A DNA stretch of 64,000 nt from Anseranas semipalmata (taxonomy: Eukaryota; Chordata; Aves; Anseriformes; Anseranatidae). The stretch lies in contig VXAA01001421.1 of the NCBI GenBank assembly GCA_013399115.1, forward strand, positions 159,898 through 223,897, given 5' to 3'. The first letter of the stretch is position 1; each line of letters starts with the position of its first letter. This document shows positions 41,353-53,290 of this stretch, piece after piece. The position numbers and the translations under genes were made by a program. The notes beneath the pieces were generated by a model that saw only the letters and a list, made by a program, of their open reading frames with translations, was not told the origin of the DNA and ran no database searches.

Positions 41353-41383
41353 AATAAAAAACAGAAACTGAAAAAAAAAAAAA
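41353..41383 (+). terminator. AATAAA followed by an A-tract; possible retrocopy tail or poly-A site
   Basis: AATAAA at 41353-41358 is followed 12 bases later by 13 A (41371-41383). The spacing is that of a polyadenylated 3' end copied back into DNA. No target-site duplication or coding remnant could be recognised upstream. Confidence 0.2.
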
Positions 41384-41758
41384 TCTCAAGACAAAAAAAG
41401 CTCCTATGCCTTTGATCATGGGTAGGGGTAAAATACATTGTTTTCTCTGTGAAAAGCCTGAGAAGATTAAGGAGGCAACATCTTGCTATGCAATTAAAAA
41501 AAACAGGACTCCATAGGGAAGAGCTCGGCAGGTCAATTTAATTACAGTATTTTCTAACTTCCTGAGAGCCCGTTTTTACAATTTCTGGAACTTCTATGCT
41601 GCGTCACACAGCACGTGCTCACACAAATGTTATGGGCTGTCATTAGCAACGTTCAGAAACCAAACACGCTTCGGAGGGCATCGTAACCTTCATTCTGTCT
41701 CGTGGCTGTGGAGCCTTTCACTGCTGGATGATGCAGGCTTCCTGTGCCAACCCCAGCA

Positions 41759-41796
41759 GGTCCCTGCTCCCCCTTCTGGTCCCTGCTCCCCCTTCT
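41759..41796. repeat. Perfect tandem duplication, 2 x 19 bp
   Basis: GGTCCCTGCTCCCCCTTCT occurs twice head to tail without mismatch, inside a pyrimidine-rich stretch. It is a recent slippage-type duplication with no visible function. Confidence 0.95.
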
Positions 41797-42500
41797 GTTC
41801 CCTCTCAGGGTGGTTTGTCCCCACCACCTCTGCACAGCGATGCCTTCTGGCTCCCAGACCAGACTTTTCTCTAGCAGGTCTTCCCACGTGGGGGCTCCTT
41901 CTGCTAGATTTTTACTATGATACTTCCTCCAGTATAGCTCCTTAACTTAACTGCTGCCTAGATCTCATCCACTCAAATCCTCGCTCTACCTCCTCCACTC
42001 TCCCCTCACCCTCCTGGCTCTAGGAGCCCCTAAAGCCAGGAAACCTCTTTTTCTCTTGTCCATCACGCAGCCTTCCCTTCTGCCCAGTCCCAGCCCTGCA
42101 TCTACACATTTTGCAGCCGAAGCCAGAAGTTTTGCCAGCATCCAAACTGGCTGTGATCACGGCAGTGCTGAGCCCAGGATATGAAGGAGCAATATGTCTA
42201 ATGATGTGCGTTCGGAGCTCTGCCACCCAACAGCCACTCCCTGAACCGCAGGAGCCAACCCTCATCTCTGGCACAAGACTTCATTCCAGTGCAGCTTCCA
42301 GAGCAAGACGCGTCTTGGGGTGCCCTCAGTGCATCTGAAATACAGGTCTGAAGCTTCTCGGGTCAGAAACCCTCAAAATAACCCACATTCAAAGATGATG
42401 CCTTTGTCTGAAAATATGGCCCTTCACCTTTAAAAGGTGTAAGTGGCATAAGGTTTTTCAAACTGGGTTTGCTACCTAGCTTCATTTCTAGTACACTCAC

Positions 42501-42652
42501 CCGAAGTATATCAGTTCTCAGTGAGTGAAATGACTGACAGAGTTTACAAAGAATTTTAGCTCTGAAGTACCGCACTGTCTCATGGTTCGAAGAAGCAATT
42601 ACGCTTGATATAGTTGGGAGAACAAATAATCCCAAAGCGGAAAGCGCACTTT
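42501..42652 (-). other. Cryptic-exon-like segment with acceptor and donor signals
   Basis: On the minus strand a T-rich tract (GTTTGTTTGTTTAC) leads to ACAG|AAAGTG, an acceptable acceptor with no intervening AG. After 152 bases a strong donor CGG|GTGAGT follows. The segment is open in one frame and would read SALSALGLFVLPTISS and onward; I do not recognise the peptide. It lies downstream of the KChIP-type exon in the same orientation and its start phase is compatible. Its length (152) would put the shared KChIP exons out of frame, however, so it is more likely a pseudo-exon, a poison exon or chance. Confidence 0.15.
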
Positions 42653-43711
42653 CTGTTTTCAATGTAAACAAACAAACAAAAAACCATAAAAATGATGTGA
42701 TAACATACAGATCTAAATCATACAAGCTGTTTCTGCTGCTATATAGTTTTGTTGCATTGCATAATAGGAAACATTCAAAGTGAAGAGCTGTCACAAACTT
42801 CCACTGAATCTGCATCTCATCCTCTCTCATTAATTAGCAGAACTGCAAAGCTGCATCTATTACAAGCTTCTTAAAAACCTAAAATATGCCATTCCCTACG
42901 TTCTCCTTTTGACCAGCAAGTTTGCTCTGCAAATACTGCAACTTGGTTCCCGTAGAGAAGAGACAAAGCAAAGTGATCGGTACTTCTTTGCCACGACCTT
43001 CTCTATTTAGAAAGGTTTTCTTTGCAGCAGAAATTTGTCATCACAGCACTAATTCCAGCCACTGTCCCAGAGTATCCGATTTGCAGCTGAAACATCACAG
43101 CTGTACGTTTGAATTAACCTTCTCAAGTGACTCAAGGTCACTTCATTTTCTCCTTCAGCATCAGTTAGCCACTTGCCTTTGTACTCCCTAGAACCTCATG
43201 GTACTTCCAGTTCCTGTCAGGTTTCATTTCCCTTCACACATCCTCAAAAGCCCTTCCAGTCTTTTCATATTTCCAGCCAATTCTCCCCTAACTGACCCTC
43301 TTCTCTTCTGGTTTCCTGGTTCCTGTAGATCTTGACTGAGGTTTTCCTTCTGCTCATGCCTTTCATGCTGCAGACAGCTGCCCAAGCTCTTCTTTACAAC
43401 TGCAGTATGCAGCTGGTGATGTATCCCACCCTTTGCAGTTTGGTGTCATCTTTTAGAACAAAAAGTTCTGCCAGAAACATCTTTTCGGGCATTAACTTCC
43501 AACCTTTTCTGGTATGGGATAGCAGGTCAGATAGATGAAAAAATTGAATGGTGACCAATTGACTATCTCAGAGTAAAGGAAAGATTTGCTAAAGATATCC
43601 CCGAAGTATCCCTGGGATTCTTTTGTTTTCTTTTATTTCAAATAAAAGCATGCTGTTATAGTAATGTGTCACAGTAAATGTCAGCAAATCCTATAATGAA
43701 GTCTGCTGTAT

Positions 43712-43723
43712 TTGCATATGCAA
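43712..43723. promoter_or_regulatory. POU-type palindrome
   Basis: TTGCATATGCAA is a perfect 12-bp palindrome inside ATTTGCATATGCAATTAATAC. It combines an octamer-like ATTTGCAT with its inverted partner and resembles the MORE palindrome on which POU-domain dimers assemble (ATGCATATGCAT). Binding is inferred from the motif alone. Confidence 0.35.
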
Positions 43724-43799
43724 TTAATACTGCATATGGTAGCATTCGGTTTGTTAGTTCTTTCTTTAAACAGCATTCAGTAATCTGCACTTCAAGGAG

Positions 43800-43925
43800 T
43801 AACGCACCATGCCAAGCCTTTCAAGTGCTCTACAAACATACTTCATTGATCTCCAGCAACTTCTAGAGGTGGACATCATCATCCTTGCTCTACCGATGGA
43901 TAAACATTGCACAGAGAATTAAGGT
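43800..43925 (-). mobile_element. MIR-like ancient SINE remnant
   Basis: The plus strand carries the usual reversed order of a MIR/L2-type tail: AAGTGCTCTACAAACAT, then a degenerate CTTCTAGAGGTGG, then CATCATCATCCTTG, then CTCTACCGATGGATAAACA and TGCACAGAGAATTAAG. The canonical phrases are AAGCGCTTTACAAACAT, GAGGTAGGT, ATTATCCCCATTTTACAGATGAGGAAACTG and GGCACAGAGAGGTTAAG. All phrases keep their spacing, which makes chance unlikely. No B-box head is visible. Confidence 0.5.
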
Positions 43926-43984
43926 ACAATTTTTTAAAGGCATTTAGTGCTTAACCCTTAATAAGGCTTAGAAACATAATTGTA

Positions 43985-44290
43985 ACATCAAGATCCCAGA
44001 AGGAAACTGAAAAGGTCCAAACACTGGCAACAGAAACAGCTAAGACATGGGAAGATTTCTACATGCGGAGAGATCAGATGGACTAGAGCTAGTTAAAAGA
44101 GAATGAACATATGGGCAAGGAGACATAAACAACCAGGACACAACTTGCCAGTGCCTCTTCATCATGGTTTAATGGAAAGCTGCAAGTGGAGATGTGCTGA
44201 AATTCAAAGGCAGGTCCTTTAAAAAGGAAACATTCTGCATACAGCTCATGCAGCCCCATGACCATAAGACCTCTGTGGGGCAAGAAGGGG
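43985..44290 (+). mobile_element. CR1-family LINE, short 3' fragment
   Basis: The order of phrases follows the CR1 3' region. First comes GGCAACAGAAACAGCTAAGAC with GATTTCTACATGCGGAGAGAT (about 44020-44075), equivalent to the segment that in intact copies encodes RATKMI...YEERL. Next is an A-rich stretch with AGACATAAAC. Then GAAATTCAAAGGCAGGTCC and the start of the terminal non-coding region follow at about 44195-44260. There is no open frame. It lies on the same strand as the larger CR1 about 800 bp downstream, so the two may be parts of one old insertion or separate insertions. Similarity is judged by eye. Confidence 0.55.
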
Positions 44291-45079
44291 CTCCAAACAC
44301 ACTTGTGCTCCAAAGAAATGCAGCACACCTTTCTCCTCCATCACCCTGCGTAAGCATAGAAACAAAGGGAAGATACACCATTACACTATGCTTGCTGAAA
44401 TACATTGCTGGAATCAAACCTGCTTTGGGTTATTAACTAACAATCAGCTGTGCAGGGTTTGGAGAGCACCTCCCGGATGGCTAACTGCAACTACTGGGGA
44501 GGAGTTTTATGCTCTTCCTTTTAACCCTACCACTTCCCTTCTGCCGAGGTTTCCTGCTCCTGACTCTGTAGCCCTCGCTGTAAGAATCATTAGGTCACCA
44601 AGGAGAAACACATGAGCTGACTGGCTGCATCGGTGCCTGTCGGAAGCACTGCAGGAACAGAACAGGCTTGCAGCCAGGGCTGAGCAGCATGCTGTTTGCA
44701 GGCAACTTTTCAAAGTGCCCTGAAGAAGGTGCTCAGGCCGGCTGTCATGGGAGTTGTAAGGAGGAGAATGACTTGGCTGCTGAAAATATTTTGTTTCTGA
44801 AATCAACAGGACTATCTGAAAGATGCACATCTGAAATCCATACTGGAGGCGAAGGTGCTAGCTGAGAAAAAAGAAACCATCGTTCCCCACTATAGTAGAA
44901 AGTTTACTGATCCAAACTGCCAGATCCGGGGAATGAGGTTTTTTGTTTTGTAAGCAACTGAAAAAGTGACCTTTAACAACAAAGACAGCTGCCCCCAGGA
45001 AGTGGTAATGTACACACACCCCAGGAAAAAGGATGATATTGCCAGCAAGGTTGTCACTTTCAATATTTCTTTTTCACAC

Positions 45080-46510
45080 AGGATGTGGAAAAACCAACTA
45101 GAAAAGGGGTCATCCAGACTGGATTCTAACCAAAAGTATGGAAAGTGATTAAATCAATGACATGGGACTAGATTTTTTGGATAGGGAAGGAACAGGTTAG
45201 AGGATGCTTAGATTTGAAATTGGCTGGGCCTGATACAATTCATGCTCTGCTAATGAAATCTCAGGGCTGTTAGCAGTTATTGGCAACCCAAGTGAAGTAC
45301 AGGGATGAGGTGCAGAAGACTGAAACCAGATAAACAGACGCCCTGTCTTTACAAAAGGCAGAGGACAGGGAGGTGGGGAATTAGATACCTATCAGCTTAG
45401 CTTCAGTTCCTAGAAACAAATAAAACCAAACAATTGGTAAGCAGAGAGAAAATCACAAGAAAATGAGTGTCTGCCTGATTGGATCTGTTCAGAGTAATTG
45501 GTGTCAAACCAATCTCATTTCCTTCAATAGTAAGATAATAGATTTTGTGTCACATCTTGATTTCTCTAAAGCTTTTCATAGTGTTTCATATCACTTTCTT
45601 GTATATAAGCTAAGAAAACAAAGTCTGGATGAAAGTACAAGGGGCCAGATGCAGACCTGCTTGGAAAACTACTCAGAGCAGTGTCAAAGGTTCGTTCACA
45701 AAACAGAAGATATAAAAAGCCTGAGCTCCATAGTGGCTGTCTTAGGTCTGGTATCAATCATTAGGAATGGCAGATGAATGAGTGTACTTACTAGACTTGC
45801 AAATAATACCAAGCTGGGAAAGGGGGAAAATAGGTTGAAGATCAAATGTTGATTTAAAAATGGTCTTAAATGTGGAAGTTGAAGTCCAAAAACAAAAACC
45901 AGGATTCTATTCAATAAGAAAAAATGCAAAAATCTTACACCTATGCTGGAATAATCATCTGCACAAATATGGGGGAGATGAATTCCAAAAAATCTGGGAG
46001 CTGTGTTAAGCATCAAAAACCATATGTTACAAAAAATAGGTAAATGCTCTTCTAGAAGCACAGCCAGGGAGACAGCTTGCAAGAGAAATGAAATAGCTCT
46101 TCCACTCTTTTCCACGCTGTCAAGACCTCTGCTGGAGTACAATATCCAATTTTGGGTCATGCACACCCAGAAAGATATGAGCCAATTAAAGCAAGTCCAA
46201 AGCACTGAGAATGATCAATAGTCTAATAAACAAGACCTAAACAAACTGAGGTTGCTCAGGAAAGGAGAGACTGAAAAGAGATGACAAGTACACAAAAGAC
46301 CAGTGCAGAGGAAGAGGTTAATTTATTCTGCATGTCCTCAGTGGATAGGAGAAGTAACAAGCTTCCAGTTTCGCAAGGAAGAATCAATCCGGTATGAGGA
46401 AAAAGCTTTCCACTAGAGAAGGTAACAAAGCACTGAAATAAATTGCCTAGAGAGACTGTGGAGAGCCCGTGCTGGGAGGGCTTCACGAACAAGCCAGAAA
46501 GCAGCTGCCA
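45080..46510 (+). mobile_element. Decayed CR1-family LINE, 5'-truncated, with reverse-transcriptase remnants
   Basis: The stretch reads like the 3' half of an amniote CR1 element. A non-coding-looking start leads to the phrase GTCAAACCAATCTCATTTCCTT (about 45507). Then comes a reverse-transcriptase core in the frame of 45463: HLDFSKAFHSV, matching the family's LDFSKAFDxV, with H where the Asp after AF is expected. A stop follows at 45775-45777. In the same frame LANNTKLG at about 45796 stands for the catalytic FADDTKLG motif, with both Asp replaced by Asn. Further on, LLEYNIQFWVMHTQKD (about 46132) matches the C-terminal domain, and a CR1-like 3' end (AAATTGCCTAGAGAGACTGTGG, about 46440) closes it. 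The element is old, carries stops and an internal loss between core motifs, and cannot be active. The 5' boundary is approximate. Confidence 0.85.
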
Positions 46511-46814
46511 GGAAGCAGCCCTGGGGCAGAGCATGGACCACACCGGGTCCACAGGAGTCTGCTGTTGCCGTGCCTCTGCTGCCTTAGGCCCACGCTGCAG
46601 CCCGGCAGCTCACTTTCATACAAAAACGGAGAGCTCTTCGAAAGCAAACAGATATTCTGTATTTGGTACGGAAACTTCACCTAAAAGGGTATCTTCCACT
46701 GTCCTCCTGAAGCCCTTCAACACCTTAATGCCCCGCACATCTATAGTGCCCTAAGCGCTAAAGCTCTGTATGCACCTATAAGTGTTAAGGGGTATAGGAA
46801 AACATGATAGATAA

Positions 46815-46930
46815 AATTCCCGGCAAGAATGTGCAAGGTCACACAGAATCTCGGTGACAGAACAAACAGCAGCTTCCTCTGGCTCAGACACCCTTGCTGC
46901 TGCCAGCTGCTCACTCTCTCCCCAGCTATT
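46815..46930 (-). mobile_element. Possible MIR-like remnant
   Basis: The phrase TGTGCAAGGTCACACAGAATC, then TCGGTGACAGAAC, then CAGACACCCTTGCTGCTGCC resembles the reversed MIR phrase CTTGCCCAAGGTCACACAGCAAGTCAGTGGCAGAGC followed by its terminal segment. Only this half is recognisable. Confidence 0.35.
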
Positions 46931-49900
46931 TTAATACAGATGTACAACATTCATTAACCTTTCTCACCAGACCAGAAAGCTAAATTCCATGTCCACTTTC
47001 CTGAGCTGCTCAGAAACTTATTGGTATCTTGTTCCCATGCATAAATTGAGAACCAATTTAATTTTCTGGACAGTAAATTGTTAATTATCAGAGTTCATGC
47101 AATAAAGCTAGATGTTACAGAATTGCAAGCTCTGTAGCAGCAAGTTTTGAGACATGCTCATCCCGACTCCCTCTGCTGGAATTAGCACTCACTTCCCACC
47201 CCAGGAAACAGAATAAAAAAGTATTCTGGGGAGTAAAGGCTCTACGGACCTTTCAGAACTGGGTACCTGGGGCCTGAGACTAGAAAGAGCCAGACTGGCA
47301 TGGGCATCGTCCCTTCTCAGGTCCCTTTAGGAGATCAGCTCCCAGCTCAATCTGGAGTCAGCTGGCAGAGCCCCTGGGTGCTGACTCCATGCCCACCTAC
47401 TCTTCCCACCCCCTTTTCCACTTGCATCGCCTGCGTCCTGGTTTCTGGCGGAGGGTGGCTGTCACAGTACTTCACTTTGCCGAGAGACTTCTTTATAACT
47501 TGCACGCGTGTGTTTGCGTAATGGCATGCTGGGGAGTTCAAAGCTCTTTTCTCACTTTCAAAGTAGTCCTTGCGTGTAAGCTGTCCCAAGTCTGATGTGC
47601 ACCAGGCTTGTATTTTTGTTCTTGATTGAGTACTGCTGCACTATATTCCTTTTAAAACTCCAGCTATTCTGGGAGAGGTGTATAATTTAATATGCTCAAT
47701 AGATTTCTTGTCAGGCATTCATGTACGACTTCCTTCATCTCACACTCAGATGTTTGATTTTCCACAGTAATTGGATTTGCCACGTTTATGTTTACTTCTA
47801 GGACCTATGGTAAATGCTGCTTTTTAGGCAGGGACTATTAAAGCTTTTGCCAGAGCCTACAATAACCTACCACGTTGGTTCTTCTTCTAACCTACAGTGT
47901 TAGTTTTCAGGCAATTCAAAATCCTTTTTACATAGGGTGTTAATGTACACTTAATATAGCCTGAATGCTACATTAAATGAAAGAACTTCTTTACCCAAGT
48001 AGCTGTGGACATGTAGTGCAACAATATTAATTTATTCTATGGTTAGACGCACAGCTATTTAACATCCTTACAGTGCGCCAGTCCCCAGGTGTCCAAGCAG
48101 AGACCAGGAAGAGTAACTTTGCTCACAGGAACTGCTCCAAAGCCCATTCACAGGCAGAACTGGCCTCCCCACTGAAAGCAACGTGAGAATCTGAAGACAC
48201 AGTGCTGGGGAGACCTCCAAAGCCTTCTGCAGGGACAGAACCAATATCCCAAGGAACTGAGAGCCATGAAGCAGATCTGGGATTGCAGAAAACAAAAGCT
48301 TTCAGAGGACGAGACCTGTATGACATCCAACGCCTTGTCACAGTCCTCTGCCTGTAGAACTGAAATCTAGGGAAACAGTCTGCTCTGCAGGCACTGAGAC
48401 CTGCTAAGGATAAATGGAAGACTGTTGCTATCAGGGTGGAGAGGACTGCCCGCCCCGAGCTAAGCAAGCAGGCTCTTTACTTCTGCCAGCATTACTAGTT
48501 CCTTACGTAGCTGTCTGGCTGGAACCAGTTTCCTTTCCTATTGAATAGAAGTGGGAGAGTCGGAGCTGCAGAGATGAAGGCAGGTAAGAAGAGAGGCCCA
48601 GCACAATGACTGGTTAAAATAGCTTCAGGAAATCACGCACAGGGCACACTTTTTAATTTGTCTCTGATGCTTGCATTGGTGGTTCCCAAGTTTCTCCTGC
48701 AAGTCCCAGCACAATGGTTTTCTTTCTTCTTCTCTCCCCAGATACATGCACGCTGTATCTGGGCTGTCATTTGTGCTCAGTACTCACTGTAGCTGCTTTC
48801 AGTGCTTTCCTTTTGTATTTAAAACACCCAGCTGGGAGTTCTAAGCAGCTGAGCTCAAAAAGATGCTTTTAAAATAAAGAAGCAAAAGTGCAAACAGCTG
48901 CAGGGAGTGATACTGAAACCTTCAGAAGGGGGAAAGGAGCATACACGCTCCCATGCAGCCTGCTGATTCACTGCGTTCGTGCGGGATGCAAACCTGCCAG
49001 CAGTGGCCGCGCTCCGCAGGGCAATCCCGGGCAGCTTGTTCTGAGCAGGGCTGAGCGCAGGCTTCTCCCGCCAGCCTCTGCAGAGGCAAGCTGACGGCAG
49101 GAACCTGTTCCTCGCTGCATTCCCTGCTACTCGTTAAACCCTATGGTTTGTGGGGACTCTCGGGGTAGGAACCTCAGGTTTTATAAATACGAAGAGAAAA
49201 ATCAGGGAAAGTGAGCAGCCGGCAGTCGGTAAGGAACAGCGGATGGTGCGCAGATGTTCCAGCAGCCAGTGTTCCTCCCGGCCAGACCTGTAGTTAGACA
49301 GGTAGCACGCTAACTACTAACTGTAGTTAGTTAGTTAGTACTCGGTCCTGCTAGGAATAAGCTTAGGTCACCAGGAAGCAAGTGATATTCGTGTTCTTGG
49401 GAGAGAAAGATAAAGCAATTACTGGAGCTATTCTTAAAAAGGAGAGAAACCATCACAGGGTATGGTAAAGCAACAGCATGGGCAACAGATTCAGGTCTCC
49501 CAAGGTCCAGTACTGTGCAGTGATTTGCTTTGTGTTACCCTCTAAGTTTTTAAGTTATATGAGACCGGCTGAGCAGCTGGCTTGCTGTCCTAGACCCCCC
49601 TTGAAAGATAGCTCTGCTTCTGATACAGCGTATAACACTGTGACAATCTGATGGAACTGCAGTATATCTCCACTGAGGTGAAAGAAAATGACTTACCTAC
49701 ATTACCATGAAATACATTAATTGGATGTATCCAAGGCACTACAAATACAACGTGAGCTCAAAGCATTGAAAAATATACTGCAGAAAGCACAATCTTTTGA
49801 ACTATGTAATAAATGAAAACTAAGATGCATCACAGTTTTATGGACTACTTCCTCTTTTTCCCCTGCTAAAATATGCATTCTGTACAGTAAAATTTTCACA

Positions 49901-52900
49901 AGAATGAACTGGGAAAAAAAAAACACCTCAACTTTCTGAAAATGTCAGAATTAGGTCATCTCAACATTGTTGGGATGTTTATTGAATTCATATTTTTCCA
50001 CCTCATCAAATGGCACAATAGAAGAATTTCTTTAAGAATAGTAACAATTCAGAGGTCAGGACAAAAGGCAAAAAAGGGGACAATTTTGACAACTGGTAAA
50101 ATCCTTTGAATCCAGGAGAACTGATCTATGAAGCAATTTTAAGCACAGAAGCATCCAGTTAGGACAGAAGTGGGTCAGGTGTTTAATGGAAAAGCACAGA
50201 CTAAAGCAAAAAGTTTTTTTCCACTTCACAGTACAGCAAACTTGGATTGAATAGCAAGCCCAAAGCTAGAGGTCTTTGAGATATAGGAATAAAATTGACT
50301 TTCTGTCGATATGAACTCAGCATTAGCTGGCAAGTAGAGTCCAGCGAGTGCCTCAGAGAGATGATGTCCATCACGGTGGGCTCTCTGGGAAGCTCCCCTA
50401 GCCTTTCAGAAAGATCTGAACTGATGAAGACAGGCTTTTGTATTGGCTTACTGGATCTTGCATCCTATTTCCACCTGCCTCGTCCTATGGCAGGATTTTT
50501 CAGCGGTACATACGTACCCTTGTGAATGGACACACGGGCTGCCGTGGAGCCACGTACCATTACCGACATGTTCACAGCAGCTCCACCAACGCAACAGCTT
50601 GCGGTGACACTCAAAACTCATCCCTTGTTGTGCTGATGCAATCTCCCCTGGGATACACATACACTAGCAGTTCCTGCCTGAGAAAAGAACGGTCTCATAA
50701 TCTTTGGAGATGGATCAGGATGATAAAACCCATGCTGTTTCAGCTGTGAGCTTTTTGTTTAAATTTTCCCAGCTCCTCTTAAGCTTTAAAATGTTCCTAG
50801 GGAGCCTGCCAGGGCACTGTGTCCAAGGATGCCCACTCATGCTCATGCAAATAGTGTAATAACTACTGGGGATGTGTCAACATCTCAGAAGTCTTCTTTC
50901 AATGAAAACTCCAAAGAAGTTCAGTAAAAAAGATTCATGAAGTACTTCTTTTCTTTACAAGAGTTCTAATCCAAATCATGATATAAGTGAATTTGTGGTT
51001 GCGCAAGCATATCCGTCCCCCCAGAACAGGGCCTTTCACCCAGATGGGGTGAGACCCCCCTAAAACAGGGCATTTGCCCTGAGCAAAACGACTCCTCATC
51101 CCCACCTAGTGACAAAGGCTCCAAGCACAGGAATTGTTTAACTTCCAGTAAGAAAAAAAACCAAAAACCAAACAAAACAACAACAAACAAATCAAGACAA
51201 AGCATAGGCTCAAGTGGGTATCACAGCTATGCACATAAAACTGCCACTACAATTCACTCGCAGCTAAACCCACTTCAAGCTAAGCCAAAATAAACAAATG
51301 ATACAAACTGTTTCATTATTTCATGAAAGAAGAACATAGAGTGGTTTGATAATACCTGTATTAAGCAGGATTTTTAATGGCTGTAGAAACTCTGTAAAAT
51401 ATTATTTTAAGGCCCAATAAGTTAACCTTACGTTGCCCAAAGGCTGCGTCTGCCTTTGAGAAAATAGCTATGCTTATACAACCCAACTGAACCACTGGAC
51501 TTTATAGGCAGCCTCCTTGTATATGCACACACCTCATTGTCCTGACAAAAACACTGATCAGACAACACTTGAAATGAGAGCAGAGCTCCCCAGATCAAAG
51601 CGAAGAAAAAGCTGTGTGCACACTGTGGCTGGAAGCTGTGCAGAAACGCTCACAGCAACCACAGCCGTAATACAGCCTTTCCAGTTTCAGGAGAAAACCC
51701 ATGTGAAGAACAGTGTGAGAACTCCGCATCGCTCGTACAGTGATTCTGGCTGACTGGTTTTTCCCTAGTTTTGCACAAGACACTTGGGCTAAGTGGGCTC
51801 CCAGCGGAGCAAGAAGAGAGGCTGCGTACTGAGAGGCAGTCACACCCATCACCCTGCATCTTCAGCTGATATGGTCCGCAGGCAGACGCTTTATTTCCAA
51901 AGGACTCAGCTATCTAGCTTTCGATTTAAAAACTCCCTCGGTGGTGGAGACTCTTCCAAGGAACTAAACAAAACCCTTCCAACTAAAGGAGCCAAAGGAA
52001 GAAACAACGGAGCTGACACAAAGCGGTTTTAGTGTTGCCTTTGGGGAGGAAAGAAGGAAAGAATGCGCAGTATTGGCTAAAATGGGTTCTTGTTTGAGCT
52101 GCCAAGACCCACTGGGCCGTCAGTTACAAAGGGCTTGCCCTTTGGTCTCCCCGATACCTGAAGAAGGTTAGGCCCTCTCCCACCTTTTCTCCCTCCGCAC
52201 TCTGAGCTGCCCGACGAGAAGACATCAGGTACATCTAGCCAATGTGTAGGAACCGGGCCTTATCTCTCCCCAGAAGTCAATCCCACTCCTATCAGAACTG
52301 CCAGATCCTCTCACCTCCTTGCTGATGTCCTCTATCTAGGATGTTCGCTAAATTAAAACCGCAGCTGATACAAACACAGCCTGCCTGCCAGAATAAAAAT
52401 CACCTTTTTGCTTGATAGAGGAAGACCAGGAGTGGCAGCATTGTGCCAACGAGGGAAATCAGTTCCACTTGGTCACTGTGATACAAGACAATGAAAAATT
52501 CATTTAGAAGACAGAATTTTCGTAACGCCTTTAGAACTTATGTAGTATAGGAGTCAGAGAAAGGCTTGGTTCTTGCCCATTCTGCTCTGCCTGTAGTGCG
52601 GGCTGTTCCCCACCTAGGAGAAGAGGTTCATTCTTCTGCCCTAGCTGGCTTTGCTGCCTTCTTCATCTTGGCAGCTTATTAGCAATTTTACACTAAGACA
52701 GCATCTTGTTTTGCTCCTTTCTGCATCTGAAGGAAGTGTGTATGCCTGAGGAATATACCAAATATGAGAAAGGTGCAGCTGCATACTTACCTGGAAAACA
52801 TCAGCACTTTCAGTGGAAAATTTTCGCAATTGCAGGAGATGAGAAGAGATGTAAAATACCCTGCTGATGTTACAAACCAAGAGCAATGTAGTGGGAAAAA

Positions 52901-53164
52901 GTTAGGATCCTGATTCTGCATGATACCCATCAAGTCTCCTGTGACGATCTCTCACCCAACTTCTAAAGAGTGAATTAGCTGATCACTGTGATGAGGCTGT
53001 CAGTGGTGGCAGAGCGAAGAGAGAAGTTTGTTAAGTGCACAGCAGTATGTAATAGTGCACACTGTTAGCAGATGCTTGGGGTTTAATCTCCGCTGATTTG
53101 GTACCTTTCCATTTAAAAGTTCCAAGTATTTTATGGTCAAGGTTAAGCCTGTAGGAAACTGAAC
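46931..53164. other. Non-coding DNA, no gene recognised
   Basis: Mixed composition, a (TTAG)n hairpin at 49.3 kb and an A/C-rich stretch at 51.15-51.2 kb. No splice-bounded coding segment or mobile element could be supported. Confidence 0.55.
49310..49340. repeat. (TTAG)n inverted repeat able to form a hairpin
   Basis: CTAACTACTAACT at 49310-49322 is followed two bases later by AGTTAGTTAGTTAGTA. The arms pair with a single-base bulge and a tight loop. It may have arisen by slippage of a TTAG/CTAA repeat. Confidence 0.75.
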
Positions 53165-53290
53165 CTGGCCATTACTTTTAACTCCATTTTACATATGAAT
53201 CAAATATGCAGAGAAAAAGATATTTTGTCTGTCCCAGCATCATCTTGGAGAAGGGAGAGCAAAAACTCTGACACCCCTGCCTTGGCTAGG
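53165..53290 (-). mobile_element. MIR-like ancient SINE remnant
   Basis: CTCCATTTTACATATGAATCA, then ATGCAGAGAAAAAGATATTTTG, then TCTGTCCCAGC follows the reversed MIR order (CCATTTTACAGATGAGGAAACTG, GCACAGAGAGGTTAAGTGACTTG, CCCAAGG). The piece then degrades into a stretch with AACTCTGACACCCC, equivalent to the segment ending in CTCCTGACTCC. Judged by eye only. Confidence 0.4.

Noticed and set aside
45696..46205. 169-codon open frame on the minus strand
   Set aside because: Antisense of the CR1 reverse-transcriptase remnant.
48128..48175. CCAAAGCCCATT phrase resembling the end of an old amniote repeat
   Set aside because: Only about a dozen bases match; the rest does not follow.
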